This document shows, in pieces, positions 1 to 12,610 of a stretch of DNA of 64,000 bases. Origin of the DNA: Scortum barcoo (taxonomy: Eukaryota; Chordata; Actinopteri; Centrarchiformes; Terapontidae); assembly GCA_023238725.1 (NCBI GenBank), contig CM041553.1, positions 15,501,501-15,565,500 of the forward strand, written 5' to 3'. The first letter of the stretch is position 1, and the number at the start of each line of letters is the position of its first letter. The notes under the pieces are model-generated. The model did no database searches. It saw only the letters and a list, made by a program, of their open reading frames with translations, and was not told the origin of the DNA. Both the position numbers and the translations under genes were made by a program.

Positions 1-1664
1 GTGAAGTACACAAAAATCTCAAGGTTATAGCAGACTGTATAGCTACATAACACTGAAATATACATGTCTGGTTGTTTTATTTTTGCATAATTGATTTAAA
101 TATTAATGGTATGCATGAAAATCAGCACTTGTGCTGATGCATATTCGTCATTCGGCATCCATGGAGAGTACTCCCAGTGTCACCAGAATAGGTAACGATT
201 GTAACCGGGAACCACTGTGATTGCATCTTAAATGAACAAAACAAAGACTAAAGAGCACTGCTAGACAGGTTCATGCTGTTAACACGTGTTGGTTTGATAC
301 AGCAGGTAAAGTAAGAAAACAAAGCACACAAATATTAACAAACCACAAATCATTAATCACTGGTAATGAAATTATATTTAAATTATTGTTAGTAGTAAGT
401 GCAATACTGACCTTGGGTCATTTGGGTTATTTGTTTAGTGGCTTCTTCCTTGAAGCTGGTTAGGAAGATTATGAATAATAAGACTGAGAAATGACTAGTT
501 AGTCGCAAAAATGAATGATTAAGACCTTCTACATTAAATAATTATACATATTAGAGGATTTTCAAAATGCCAAAGTGTGTATTCTGTCATACACATTAAC
601 ATTTAAAAAGAATCATTTTAGAGCAAAACATTTCCCCTCCATAACATCAGCTTGTTACTAACTAACCTGACAACAGAGCCGTGTTTACCACAGCAAAGGA
701 AGCTTTAAGATGAATACTCGTTGGCCTTAAAGAACACACTGCTTCTTTGATCGCCTCCAAGTTGTACTGAGAACATTAGTGAGGAAAATGTTGACATTTG
801 GCATGAAATAATTTGACAGTCGCAGGAGTGTGATGAATTATGGTCCATTTGACACCTTAATGTTCTGTGTACTTGCTCAGTATAATCTAAAGTTGAGTGG
901 ACTCAATGAGTTCTTACACAACACCAGAAGACAGAAAGGGTTAGACTTTTTGATTGCGGCTTCAGAGCGAAGCCGGCATTTATACATTTTAGACGTCACG
1001 GTGGAACAAGGGCTTTAGAGTCAGGAAAACTGCGAAAGCATCAAAAGAATTTTATCAGTTCATTTGGCAACCTGATGTAGAACAGCACAATAAAAAGGGT
1101 TATTGTCTGCTGACAACTTGTACTTCATTGTGACTGTGTCACTTTCTGTGGAAAATTCTCTAATTCTGTCATTTGTTGCAATGGTAATGATGCAAAGCGT
1201 TTTCACTCCCTCCAGTTCACAACATGACTGATGATAGCTCTGAGTTTGTTCTGTGTAATGATTTTTTGTCTGTCTCTTACAGCAAAATTGATGTTGGTTT
1301 ACTTGCTGAATAAAAAAAATGTGCTAAAGAACCATTGCTTTCTAATGAACTGTTAATCCAAAATGCATCTGATTTCCCTCAGTAAAGGGGGTTGTATGTT
1401 GCACTGTAAAATTGATGACAAATACTGCACTTTCAATTCATCACATGTACAAAGATTACTTTACAGAGAGTTGACTGGTGTAACCATTTTTTCAGCAGTA
1501 ATGCTGTCATATGGGAAGTGTTAATTAGTGTATTTCAGGGGTTAAATTGTGATATGTACAATCACAGTGTTTTCAAATGGCAACCTGTGCATGGTGCACT
1601 TCTTATCTTTGACCAATAAGTGGTGCTTGAGCTCCTAAATGGGATTTCTGGGGCTCCTGCAACC

Positions 1665-1697
1665 TTCTCTCTCTCTCTCTCTCTCTCTCTCCTCGCA

Positions 1698-1746
<49 letters not shown>
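1665..1746. repeat. (CT)n-(CA)n compound microsatellite
   Basis: A CT run is followed, after a short interruption, by about twenty uninterrupted CA units. The short open frame crossing it translates to Ser-Leu and Thr-His repeats and is not a gene. Confidence 0.95.
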
Positions 1747-1747
<1 letters not shown>

Positions 1748-3039
1748 TATGGTTTTGGCTGAAGTTATTTTTAGGCTACAATTAAATCATACCAAAGGTC
1801 TCCAACTTCATCTTGTTGAAGCTGAGCATTTTACCATCTAAAGAGGCATTTAGGATGTGAGATTTCACAACCTTAAAAAATGATTGCTTTTGACATTGTG
1901 GCATGTTGTTTCATTGCATAAAATATTCTTGGCTGATTCACATCGATTTAAATCACCGCAGTAACAACTTACTCGTTAGCTAACACCACGTTCTGTGGGA
2001 GAACCATTCAGTCCAAATCAAGCATAAGATTTGTATCATACAAAAGTAGTGATCAGTGATATAAGCTATAAAGTGGATGACAAAGGCAAATAGTCATTGC
2101 TGTAAATACACAACTATTTTTAATCACTGGTGCAGAAAATATCCCCGGGCTGTGACGCATGGGACCAAAACATCAGCTGGAGAATGAAACATGGGGAGCA
2201 GATTTCTAGTTGTGTAGTCTTCTATTTTCTCCTCTTTGCTGATGCCACATAACAACTTAACATATTATTAGTTGCAAGAGTTATGACCCCCAACACCAAC
2301 ACCCATCCCACAAGGATCCCCAGTGTTTTGCAGTTCTTATGACTACAACTAGTAATTATAATTGGAAAAGTAATAAATATGTGTAAAATCTACTAAATCT
2401 ACAATAAAAGTTATGAATCTTTTAACATTTTACATTGATGGACTCTGTGGTCATTTCTACCCCATATTACTCACACCAACTAACTCATTCCAACACCACT
2501 ACTAACTACAGCAAGTTCACAGCCATAACCAGGACTTAAGAAATACCCAGATCCAGAGTCCAGAGTCCAAAGCGCATCCTCTCCAAGTCTAAGACATTTT
2601 TGGTCAAGCCATCCAGAACAAACATTTCTCAGGCTTTCCCATGATCCGAGAGATACATTTTTTGTGGAGAAATATTGAAGTTACTTCATTTAAATGAATG
2701 TTTTTGCTTGGAAAAAAAAATCATAATCAGCCTGTAAAAAACCCATTATGTTTAATTACACTTTCAGGGCTCAAACTCTTCTTCGGGCCATTAAAAGCGC
2801 CCAAAAGTCCCGAAACAATAATGAGCACTCAACTCCAGCACGACACCTCTATGACAACTGGGGCTGCAAACAGTGATTGCTTTCTTTGTCCACTGTTCTG
2901 ACCATCATATTATTGATTAACGCATTAATTATTTGGTGTATTAAAGTGCAGAAAATAGTGATGGACACAAAGTTTTCCATGGATATTCACTTTACATTGA
3001 TATAAAACTACAGCCAGATAAAGCTCCCCATTTTTTGTA

Positions 3040-3187
3040 CCACAGACACCCTGGACTGATCACCAGTCAGTCACAGGGAGAAGGGATGACATGCAAACCC
3101 TTGGGATTCAAACCTGCTGCATAGGGGTTCATCTCTACATCCATAAGCATGCGCTCATCTAGTTGAGCTATCTTGCCACCCTGTAAA
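3040..3187 (-). mobile_element. tRNA-derived SINE remnant (truncated)
   Basis: On the minus strand the sequence has a tRNA-like head. An A-box-like TAGCTCAACTAG is followed by a B-box-like GGTTTGAATCCC. It continues into a body that reads like the tail of the teleost SINEs found elsewhere in this window (ctgactggtgatcagtccag). It is truncated and diverged. The family name cannot be assigned without a repeat library. Confidence 0.6.
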
Positions 3188-4576
3188 AAGCAGCTTCTTT
3201 ATATTTTGCACCCACAAACCAACCAATAGTCCTGCAGTGGGATACTACCTGAGTTAGTGTTTTTAGTGTTGTTATTCTATGACACTCAACTTCATTATAC
3301 TTTAGAAAATGCACAAGGTGATATAGCTAAATATAATATAAAGTATCACAGGTCTCAGCACTAGACTTAATAGACAAGACTAGACTACCTAATGATAAAA
3401 GACAGTTCATATTGTTCTCTAGTGGTGCTAAGTTGTAAGCAAATCTGGGTGAGTAATCAAATTACTGTTAAGCAACTGAGATCTAGTGATCATTGGGGCT
3501 TTTGGCAGTTGTGCAGTTGGTAATCCAGACTTGTATCAAACAGAGCAAAGCAGCAAATCCTCAGACTGAGGACATTGGAACCACTCAATGTTTGTCATTC
3601 CTGCTTGATAAATTACAATAAATCAATAATCTGAAAAGCTGTTGATTCATTTCTGTTGACTAATACTTGACCAAGTGTTTCGGATTTACTGAAAACAAAA
3701 ACAGCCTGACTAGGGAACTATTCATTGTGGGCCTTTTGTATTGGACTACAATATATGTTGAGATTTTATATTATATTGAGACTTTATAACTTTTGAAAGA
3801 CAAAATAACACATTCCTCCTCTTTTTACTAAATCAAAAGTTGAATCAATAAGTAATAAAACACAGCCTTGCTCAGTGCACTCAGGACTTTTGCTGCTGCA
3901 TCCTTACTTGGTCTGGTATGAGCAAGAGCAAGCTAACGCTGACTAATGTTTGGTAAATGCAAACTTTACCTAAAAATGAACTGACACCGCTGATTCAGTT
4001 TGCTGACTGGAAGATGCCTCTCTACCTCTGCTGTGGTTAAAGCTAAGATTTAGCCTTTAAAAATCACCTAATCACTAATCATTCACAGCCACGGCAGCAA
4101 AAAAAGTAAAAGTTTTACAGTCTTGTTTTAAAGTGCCCTGATGCTGTTCACTCTAAAACAACTTTCAGTGAATTCAAACAGCACGTTAAAGGGGACATTT
4201 ACATTCTGAATTCACTTTTATTTTGCTGAGGAACAAACAATAAAGTGGGGCTGGGGTGGGGTGGCATGAATTATATGACTCCTCATGCACAAACACCCCA
4301 CCACCTCCTTCGTATGTATCGAGACAAGCATAGTGGTTGGATGATTGTCAGGATGCTAAGCAGTGAAAGCTATGCCACAAGGATGATGTTTCACACCCTC
4401 CCTTTACTTCAGTTGCATTGATTTTCAAAATAAAGCAACTGACAGGACCAAGTTGTCTTAATAGCTTGCAGTGCTGAGCTATTCTCAGCCTCATAGGTAC
4501 CTTAATGAGAAAAATGGGAGGGGTGATTTTTTTTATTTTTTATTTTTTATGATTCCTAGTTTTGCATTTGTTGAAG

Positions 4577-4580
<4 letters not shown>

Positions 4581-4608
<28 letters not shown>
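4581..4608. repeat. (CT)n microsatellite
   Basis: About fourteen CT units lie just upstream of the presumed FBXO41 promoter. Confidence 0.95.
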
Positions 4609-4610
<2 letters not shown>

Positions 4611-4665
4611 CCTCCCTGGTCGTCCTCTGCAGGCCTGCTGCTCTCTGCTGCAGAGAGGGGCTGCG

Positions 4666-4673
4666 TGACGTCA
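4666..4673. promoter_or_regulatory. Consensus CRE (TGACGTCA) at the presumed FBXO41 promoter
   Basis: A perfect 8-bp palindromic cAMP response element lies about 150 bp upstream of a strong splice donor (GAG|GTGAGT at 4824/4825) that I take as the end of FBXO41 exon 1. CREs close to transcription starts bind CREB/ATF factors and are common at neuronal genes. The site is seen directly; its function is inferred. Confidence 0.5.
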
Positions 4674-4711
4674 GTGGAGGCTGGAGCGGATCCTTGGTTG
4701 GAGCGGAGGAG

Positions 4712-4717
4712 CAACAC

Positions 4718-4800
<83 letters not shown>
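4712..4800. repeat. (CA)n-(GA)n compound microsatellite at the promoter or 5' UTR
   Basis: About twenty-five CA units are followed directly by about seventeen GA units, ending 24 bp before the presumed exon 1 donor. If exon 1 is as drawn, this tract lies at the transcription start or in the 5' UTR. Alternating CA can adopt Z-DNA and a GA mirror repeat can form triplex DNA. Both are general properties and were not tested here. Confidence 0.95.
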
Positions 4801-4806
<6 letters not shown>

Positions 4807-4878
4807 TGGGGAGAAGACTGCGAGGTGAGTGAGACGCGCATATTTCCTTTCATTGTTTAACCCCCCTGTTCCGATCAC

Positions 4879-4913
4879 ATCTGTGCATCTGTGTCGATCT
4901 GTGTCGATCTGTG

Positions 4914-4944
<31 letters not shown>

Positions 4945-4947
4945 TGT
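4879..4947. repeat. Short TGTGTCGATC-type tandem motif plus (GT)n tract
   Basis: Three tandem units resembling ctgtgtcgat lead into about nineteen GT units with one interruption. The tract sits just inside the presumed first intron. Confidence 0.9.
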
Positions 4948-6454
4948 TAACGATGATCGCTTCATTGACGCCGCCGCTCTCCCGTGCAGCCACATTTTTA
5001 TGCAACAACGTCTGGGAGTACGGTGCAGCCGTGAAATGAGGAGGTAAAAAAAAAAGAAATCGGGTGCATGTCCCTTTTTTTTTTTCATTATTTGTTCCTC
5101 CGAGGGGGCCCGGCTGCAGCAGCGGGCCTGCTGATGCGTCTTTAAGTCGTCCCGGTGGCGTTCAGCTCGCTCCCTCACACATGATGACATTTTGGTGATG
5201 CCGCTCGTCCACACCCACATGATGTGCTGCGTGCGATCGATCCATGTGCGGTGCAGATATGAGGATCAATGATGTGTCCCCCCCCCCCCTAAACACACAC
5301 ACACCTCTCTTTTTATCTTTTTTTGTGCCCATGTTTACTGTCACGTCGTTAACCGGCTGTCAATCGAGGCGTCAGGACACTTTGCCCGGCCTGTTTGGCC
5401 TGGATGTGTGAGGACTGTGCCCGCCACTGCTGTATTTTTTTAATTAATTTTTTTATTAAATATGATGATGTGCTGCTCATGTGCTGCGGCTGTTTTAGTG
5501 CGTAAATGATGCGGCACACAGCTCTGTTTATGATCCTCCTCTCGTCCCCATGCATTCATCTTTACGCTTCTCCAAAGGCTATTTCCTCTGAGCACACTCG
5601 GATTCAAAGTGTCCAAGCAAACTCTAATAATGACGATGATGATGGTCCCACGGGATGCCCCAAACTCTCAGCGCACCGCCAAAGTGACAAACATGCAGGG
5701 CTGCTGGAGTTTGAGGAAGTGTCATGTGACCACAGTGCATGAAGGGGTCTGACTCAGAGTCAGTGGGCCTCAGCTTGAAGTGCTGCTGTGTTTGGAGAAA
5801 TCAGATGTGACAAAAGTTGGATCAGAAATGGAGGAAGGATGACAGGAGGGGAAAAGCAGAAAATAAACTGGTTTGATGGGAATTTTTTTTTCTTTGAAGT
5901 CTGAGATTAGAGTCAGCTGCCATGAGATAACTGAGCTGTTAGGTCCTTGGCTGCTCTGTTGTTGGAGAAAGAGTTGTGCTGTGTGGATGCACTGCAGCAG
6001 TGTGCAACATGCCACACATGCCTGTTTGCAGACCCCCCCACCCCGTGGCTCCCTCATTCACTCATCCAGGACAGGCTTTGTGACGGCACACCTGCGGTTT
6101 CTCAGCAGTCATGTAAATGTCAGTGCAGACAGATGGTTTTCCCACCGATCACGTGCGAGGGAGGAACTCGTACTGGTGCAGAATTTACTGTGCAGCACTG
6201 GATGTTCCTGTGAGTGTATCATGTCATGTTACACACTGTTCATAGTGTGTGTGTGTTTTCGTTCAGCGTGCACAGCTTTCAGAACTGTGTCAGTGAATAT
6301 TCATTAGCCATGATCCCTCAGCAGATAGAGATCCTCCGTCGTTAGAAGACACATGAATGTCTCTGTACCATGTTGTACTTTGCCATTTTGCCATTTTGGG
6401 ACAGTAGGGAAAGCTTTGTTTACGTTTCTACTCACTGTCTCTGTTGTCATGTAG

Positions 6455-6460
6455 TATCTA

Positions 6461-6553
<93 letters not shown>
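6455..6553. repeat. (TATC)n tetranucleotide microsatellite
   Basis: About twenty-four nearly perfect TATC units. Frames through it translate to Ser-Ile-Tyr-Leu repeats, which explains the apparent open frame ending at 6555. A long pure tetranucleotide array of this kind is likely to vary in length between individuals. Confidence 0.97.
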
Positions 6554-6999
6554 GACTGACTGGTTGACAGTTCTCTGAGGTTCAGAGATCACACGGAGAT
6601 GCAGACCTACCTGTCAGGACGCTGTCAGTCAGTTCATGGATACAAGCTACCGCGCTGAAATTAACATATCCCATGGCTATTTAAGTGCAGGTCCTGATGT
6701 TAGATAAGTTCGCTGCGTTTAAACGGCGAGGCTGGTGAGAACACATGAAGCAAACTTCCTTACCCTGTCTGTGACGCTCCAGGCTGATTTGCTCCAGCTG
6801 AAAATGTAAATCTTTAAGACAAGGAGGCGCAAATGTTTCTTAAAAAAAAAAAAAAAGGCTCAGTATATTCCTAGAAGAGCTGGTCTGCAGCTCAGAGGAA
6901 TAAACTAAATCAGGCTTTGGATACACAGTCGATATGTTTTCATGGTCTTTTTATGGGATATGTTGACACTAAGAAAAGGAAGGCTCCAGCTAACAAATA

Positions 7000-7305
7000 T
7001 TTCCCTGACTGATTAATCTGCTGATTATTCTCTCCATTTTCTGATTAATGACTTGTGAATAAAATGTCATAAAATAGTAACAATAATCCATCACAGTCTC
7101 CCAGAGCCCAAGTTGATGTCTTTAAATGTCGTATTTGGTCTGACCAGCAGCCCAAAAAGATGAAAGCAGAAAATCCTCACATTGGAAAAGGTGGACCCCG
7201 GAGGATGTCTGGAGCTTTTCCTCAAAGAAAAAATACCTCAAACGATTATTCAAACATTGTTGTAGTTTTTCTGATGACTGATTAATTGTTTCAACTCTCA
7301 CGAAA
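7000..7305 (+). mobile_element. MITE-like teleost dispersed repeat, copy 1
   Basis: The sequence has the signature of a very common fish repeat. Short TTAATC/GATTAAT blocks near the ends flank text such as cccagagcccaagttgatg and tttaaatgtcgtatttggtc. Other copies, in the opposite orientation, lie near 19.80, 23.27, 26.39 and 39.29 kb. It is non-coding. I recognise the pattern but cannot give a family name from sequence alone. Confidence 0.6.
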
Positions 7306-10300
7306 AATATATCACCAGCCTTATCCTTCAAAACAATAGCATTCTTTCCTCTGACAAACCCAGACTAGTTTTCAATTTGGTGCCTGATTTGAAACTTGTT
7401 ATCTCATGCAGTAAGTCATATGATCAGACAGTTTTTTTTTTCTTTTAGCTAATCATTAATTTATGACCCTGTCTCAGTGTTCGCTCCTGTTTTAACCAGA
7501 CTGTGTTTGTGTCCATGCACAGCTGGCTCAGGAATCTCCGGGCTGTTCTGTTATTGTTGTAGCTGCCTGTAAAATGATGTTCATCCAGCCATCACCTAGA
7601 GATGGATCAGGCTCATGCCACTGACCTTGGGGCAGTTTAACTTTTCTGGAAGCCAAAGACTGATTATGGAAATTTTCTGGCCCCAATGTGTGAATTTCAT
7701 GTATTGTTTGAAAGCTTTTCAAACAACTGAATGATTGCATATTCTTCTTTTCTGTTATGAAATCTCTCTCATTCGAAGCCTCCCAACCTTGTGAGACAGA
7801 GCGCCATACGTCAGGCCGGTTGAAATGGGAAGTGTTTAATCTGCACTGATTTTTCTCACGCCTCTACCAGCAACTTGAACATCATTCCGACACAGGCTCA
7901 GGATTAATGAGTGTAAGAGGACCTCGGAGACAGTCGAAATGCGGCCACAAATCACAGAGGCCATTTTCTGCATCATTTCCCACAGACGTCCTCTACAGAA
8001 GCTACATCGCCAGTTTTGTTTAGGCTAGCACAGGGGGCTTACTGTACGTACATAAGAAGCTTACTTGTGTTCTTTTTAAGAGGATATGAGAGGCTGAGAA
8101 AGTACGGTACTTTATCCATCTCTGATTGGATAAGAAATTATTGCATTCGTCAGCAGAGGTGACAAATGTGGAGAATAATGCCACTAAATGATGTAAATGT
8201 ATGTTCTTGTGATCACATTAGGAAGCAGCATTGTTAGTGTGTTTAACAGCATCTTCCTGGCACACGTTGTTGATCTAATATGTATACTGGAGGATAATTG
8301 TTTCTGTGAACAGCCCCCTGGATCAATAGTAGACAGTGGTGAGCCGGTGAATGAGTCTGTCCATCAGCTTACATTCGTAAAAGTCTCATCCATCTCATTC
8401 TCTCGCCCAGCCTCGTCCCGGGCTCAACTCCCGTAATGATGCTCATTCGGCTCAGGCTGCAGCGAGGGCTGTGCAGCTTTAGCTTTCTTGTTGTGTTCAG
8501 TCTCACTGTGGCGACTGACTGGTTAATGTTGCTTCAGTGGCTACTGGCTGGCTGGGACTATGACACAAAAGCATTTATAAATTGTCTTCCTTTGGATGTT
8601 TATTAATAAAGTGATGGCTAAATGACAGAAAGTCAATCTTGCGTTAGTCATTCAGAAACTGTTGATATTTACAAAGTACCACACTGTACCTTTACTGGGA
8701 CCACAGTAAAGTACTGAGTCTGACTCTGGGGTTACAGAGTCAGACTGTGACTTTAAACCTGCAGTAACAGATTTTTTTGCCTCTTGGGAGCAGAGGGAAC
8801 ATGTTTCAAAAAGAACATATTGCCTTTTTAAGTTGATATAGCAAACATGTCAGCAAACACTTGTTGTGTTTCAGTCCATGTGAATGTAAATAAATATTCA
8901 CTCTCTTTTTGCTCTGTTTTTGGTCTAAATCAGCTTTTGAGGGAAACAGCGGGCTCCACAGTGCTCATCAGCTTGTCAGTAACTGTGTCTGTTGGCCTTT
9001 TGGTGCTGAGCAGGTAGTGTGCAGTGGGATGTAAGAGCTTTTTTTTAATAAAAAAAAAAGTCAGCTATGTCTGAAAACAATGCAATGAGAGCAGCAAGAG
9101 TCAACCAAAATAAGAAGGTTGCATTGTTATGATAAAAATGTCGGTTAAAACTGCTTTAAGGTTCATGCTTTTCATATCAGCTGCAGCTTAGGGTTAGGGT
9201 TAGTTTCATCATGGGTTGTTTTTAACCTTAGTTGCTAGGCTAGCAAGTGTCAGTTCATCCGTTATACTGTGTCTGCCAAGGGGGCACAGGAGTTACCGTT
9301 TTAACTCATGTTAAGTCCTAAAGAGTTGAAATGAGTGGCAGTGCCTCTCCCAATAATGTAAAGCTAAGTTACAAAACTGCCAAACCACCAGGGAATACAA
9401 TATGACTGAATCTTATGTTAGAAGATGGCAAGCCTGCAAGACAGCCTGAGAACAATCAGAGAGCGACTTGAGCTTGACAGGAGTGTGTGAGTAAATGTTA
9501 CGCAACTGAAAAACGCAACGAAAGAACACCAAATATGGGTGAACTATTCGGCGTTATTTATCAGACGTATTTTCAAACAGTATAGAGTCAAAGAGGCTTC
9601 AAGCATGAGGACAAACTGATACATCTGGCAGATGTATCAGGATAAACTGCTTCAACTCCAGCGATAAGGAAGACAAAGCTGCTGCAGTAAACACTGCCAT
9701 AATGCTGAGTGTAAAGTCTCTTTCCACAGCTGTTAGTCGCATCAAAGCTTTGTGCTTAATTATTATTCCTAGGTGGTAAGATGAGGCTATTTTTGTTGGT
9801 TATTTTGTTTTCATTGCTCTGGACACCATATATATGTTAAATACTGTATGTCTAGTGAAAGAGGCTCTCTGCATAAAAACCAAAGCGTTCTGAATCTTTT
9901 TCAACATAAGTGGCTAGGTTTGCTCTTTGCTGTCAGGTGAGGAGCCCCGGGTTGTGAGATTGTCCTGTCATAGGAGTCCCATGGCTTACTCAGGACTAAC
10001 ACGCTGTGACATGCGCATGTTAGAGCCTAGAAGGCGTTCAGTAAACCTCCCATCTCAGTTTATCAGGGAGTCTATATATTGTAATGCAGCCTGTCGGAGG
10101 AACGTGTGAAAGGACTGACGTCCATGTCACAATGTGGCCTTTGAGCATGTTTTACATTGGTGCCATTGTACTGTGTGCTGTGCAGCGACAAGGGTTGGGC
10201 AATGTGAATTATTTTGTCACAATATTTTCTCCTTATTTACTTAGATATCCAGTTTTATCATGGCTGTGATAATAATAATGTGGGAGTGGGAGGAGCACAT

Positions 10301-12442
10301 TTTACACATGGGAATTGCCAGCAGTGAAGACAGCTCCATTGTTGAAGTGTAGGCTGATGCTCGTGTCACACCTCTCATACAGTCGTGGCACCCCCACTGT
10401 TATGTACAGCAACGTACTGCTAACCGCTAGTTGGAGTTCAGTGCCGCAGCATCTCTGGGTGAAGCTTTTTCAGAGGGCTGGCATGACTGCCGTGATACAC
10501 CTTGACTCACTCTGTTCCTCACACCTCCAAGCAAAACAAATCTTTATCAGGGAGCACAGGAGCATGAGAATAAATCTCCCCTGACTGTGAGCCAGAGAGC
10601 CAGTCCAGTCAAACAAAATCTTGTAATGCTGACTGATATTTTGCCACTTGCTGGTGACTTTTATTATTTATGAATGAATTCAGACCAATTTGATTGGCTG
10701 GTGTCCATCCTTTAACGCTGAACTTTTAACAGTCACGTCATTACTGTAGCCCGAGGCCCGGCTGATGTTTTATGCACATGGTGCAGAGTTTAAGAATTCT
10801 GTTGCAATGACTGCAGCACAGGCCACGGTATCTTCACATGATAATGTAAGGAGTTTGAATGAGATGAATTATTATTGTAAGTGGGGTTATAGAGCCTGTA
10901 TGCCTCTGGTAATGTCAGCTGATCCTGATGATGTTTTTCAGATGTGAGCACAGTTTAGTCAGACACTTTCGTCATTGATTTGACCATTTATAAAAAATAC
11001 GGTTGGATTTGGCTGAAAAGGCTCAAAGGATCTGGCCAGCAACAAGGATTCTGCCAGGAGAACTAATCCCCTGTTGATGAACACATAAATGGACATTAAT
11101 CTGAGTTCAAATGACAGTACCAAAAATAAAGCACACATGGAGGAAGTCCAGGCTGCAGTGTTTACATGAGCATATCGACAGAGGAGAAGGGTCTCGCCGT
11201 ACACCTGCATGAATATGACCTGGCGTTACTTATTAGCTGACGGTCACACAACCATGCATAGGACAGTTATTGTGAAGCATGACTGTAGCAGCTAATGTCA
11301 ATCGGTTAATTCAAGCTTGTGCCTAAACTAACGCATTACATTTTAGTAACAATCATGTGATTTAGTTCCTCGGGTCTGTCACATTGGTGACAGTGATGGG
11401 CTAGTTTAAGTAATCATCTCCTTCTTTTCAATAACCAGAAATCTGTGAAAACCAGACGAAAACCATCTGTATTTACGATGATTTGAGAAACAAACAGATG
11501 CACACCACAAACCAGAGAGAAACATTTCAACCAAAATCGCAGGTTGTTTGACCCACATATTCATTTTCCATCTTGTTTATAATGCTAACAGCTGTGCAGA
11601 GCATTGATGTCCTATCTTGTTTACCTAATTGAAGAGTACGTGTCAAAGGATGTTACAGAGAATGAAAAACCTGCTAAGATCTAATAAATCAAGAATGCAT
11701 CACAAAAATATTCAACAGCATAGAACACATGTAGTCTGTAGATTACCCGTACTTTCCACTTTTTAACTTGACTGGTGGGGGTAACAACTTTTAAGAAGGC
11801 CTTAAGGAGAAGACTGCACTGAGTAGAAATGAAAATAAAGAGTGACCTTGGGAAGGCTGAGTCAGAGAGGGATCGCCCACTGAGATGGTTGAGCTTGCAG
11901 TGAGTGTTGGGCTCAAATATTAAAATATCTAGTAGCATGGTTCTGCAGAGGCTGTGGTTTGAAACAGATGTTGCCGGTGTTGGCCTTTCTTCTGCTCTTT
12001 AGTAGATAAAGTGCTGCTGCGCTGGACACAGCAGCACAGCAGGAAGTACCAGAGTGTTAGTCTGCAGAGCTGCAGTGGAGCGCTTCATACCTCCTAATTA
12101 AAAGTGCTTAAATACTACTGTGTACACAAACTGCAGTGACCACATACCCAGAGTGTTTAAAAGCAAAAGATGCAGTACTATAGGGAGGATGATGCTTTCA
12201 CAGTGTGTCTGTGATTATTTTCTGATTCCACCAAAGACTTAACACCTGGCTTGACATTAATGTTAGAAATGTTTCCAGCTGTGCCACAAGACTACTCAGA
12301 CTGACGCAGGACCCGAAACGCAGCAATCATATGAAGTACATTAATAATACTATTGGGTATATGGAAGCCATGGAAACATATTTATATCTCAAAGCTATGA
12401 TTCAGTGCTTATTCGTTCTTGATTAGGGGCAGGCGATGGATG

Positions 12443-12610
12443 TAATCAAATGGTAAACGGACTGCATTAATATAGTGCTTTTTGCTCAGCAGCACTTAAA
12501 AATGTGCCTCTCATTTACTCACACCCACACACACGCCACACACACACACATATACACAGGGATGATGCTGGAGCTGTCAAGCATGCTGCTGGCCAAGCCA
12601 TCAGCAGAAA
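12443..12610 (+). repeat. Fragment of a teleost dispersed repeat
   Basis: The segment opens with aaatggtaaacggactgcat and atatagtgctttt, followed by a CA-rich patch and gatgctggagctg. This order is typical of an abundant fish repeat. The fragment is short and diverged. Confidence 0.45.

Larger units (their letters stand above)
1..4560. other. Intergenic DNA upstream of FBXO41
   Basis: No conserved exon or protein family is recognisable on either strand. Open frames are short and unlike any known protein. The stretch holds a CT/CA compound microsatellite near 1.67-1.75 kb and a tRNA-derived SINE remnant near 3.04-3.19 kb. The rest is AT-rich unique sequence in which I see nothing. Confidence 0.6.
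4660..4824 (+). other. Putative FBXO41 non-coding exon 1 (5' boundary uncertain)
   Basis: A GC-richer block carrying a CRE ends in a textbook donor, GAG|GTGAGT, at 4824/4825. The next upstream-compatible acceptor is TTTCCAG at 16898-16904, 5' of the FBXO41 start codon. I therefore infer a non-coding first exon here with a 12-kb first intron. No transcript evidence is available, the 5' limit is arbitrary, and another first exon elsewhere in intron 1 is possible. Confidence 0.35.

Noticed and set aside
4540..5220. 226-codon minus-strand open frame
   Set aside because: It is built largely from microsatellite translation (Ser-Leu, Cys-Val, Thr-His and Arg-Glu runs) and has no family resemblance.
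6450..6560. Possible CRISPR-like regular array
   Set aside because: It is a pure TATC tetranucleotide microsatellite without spacers, in a vertebrate genome.
9188..9204. Telomere-like TTAGGG repeats
   Set aside because: Only two to three units are present (cttagggttagggttag), too few to mean an interstitial telomere.
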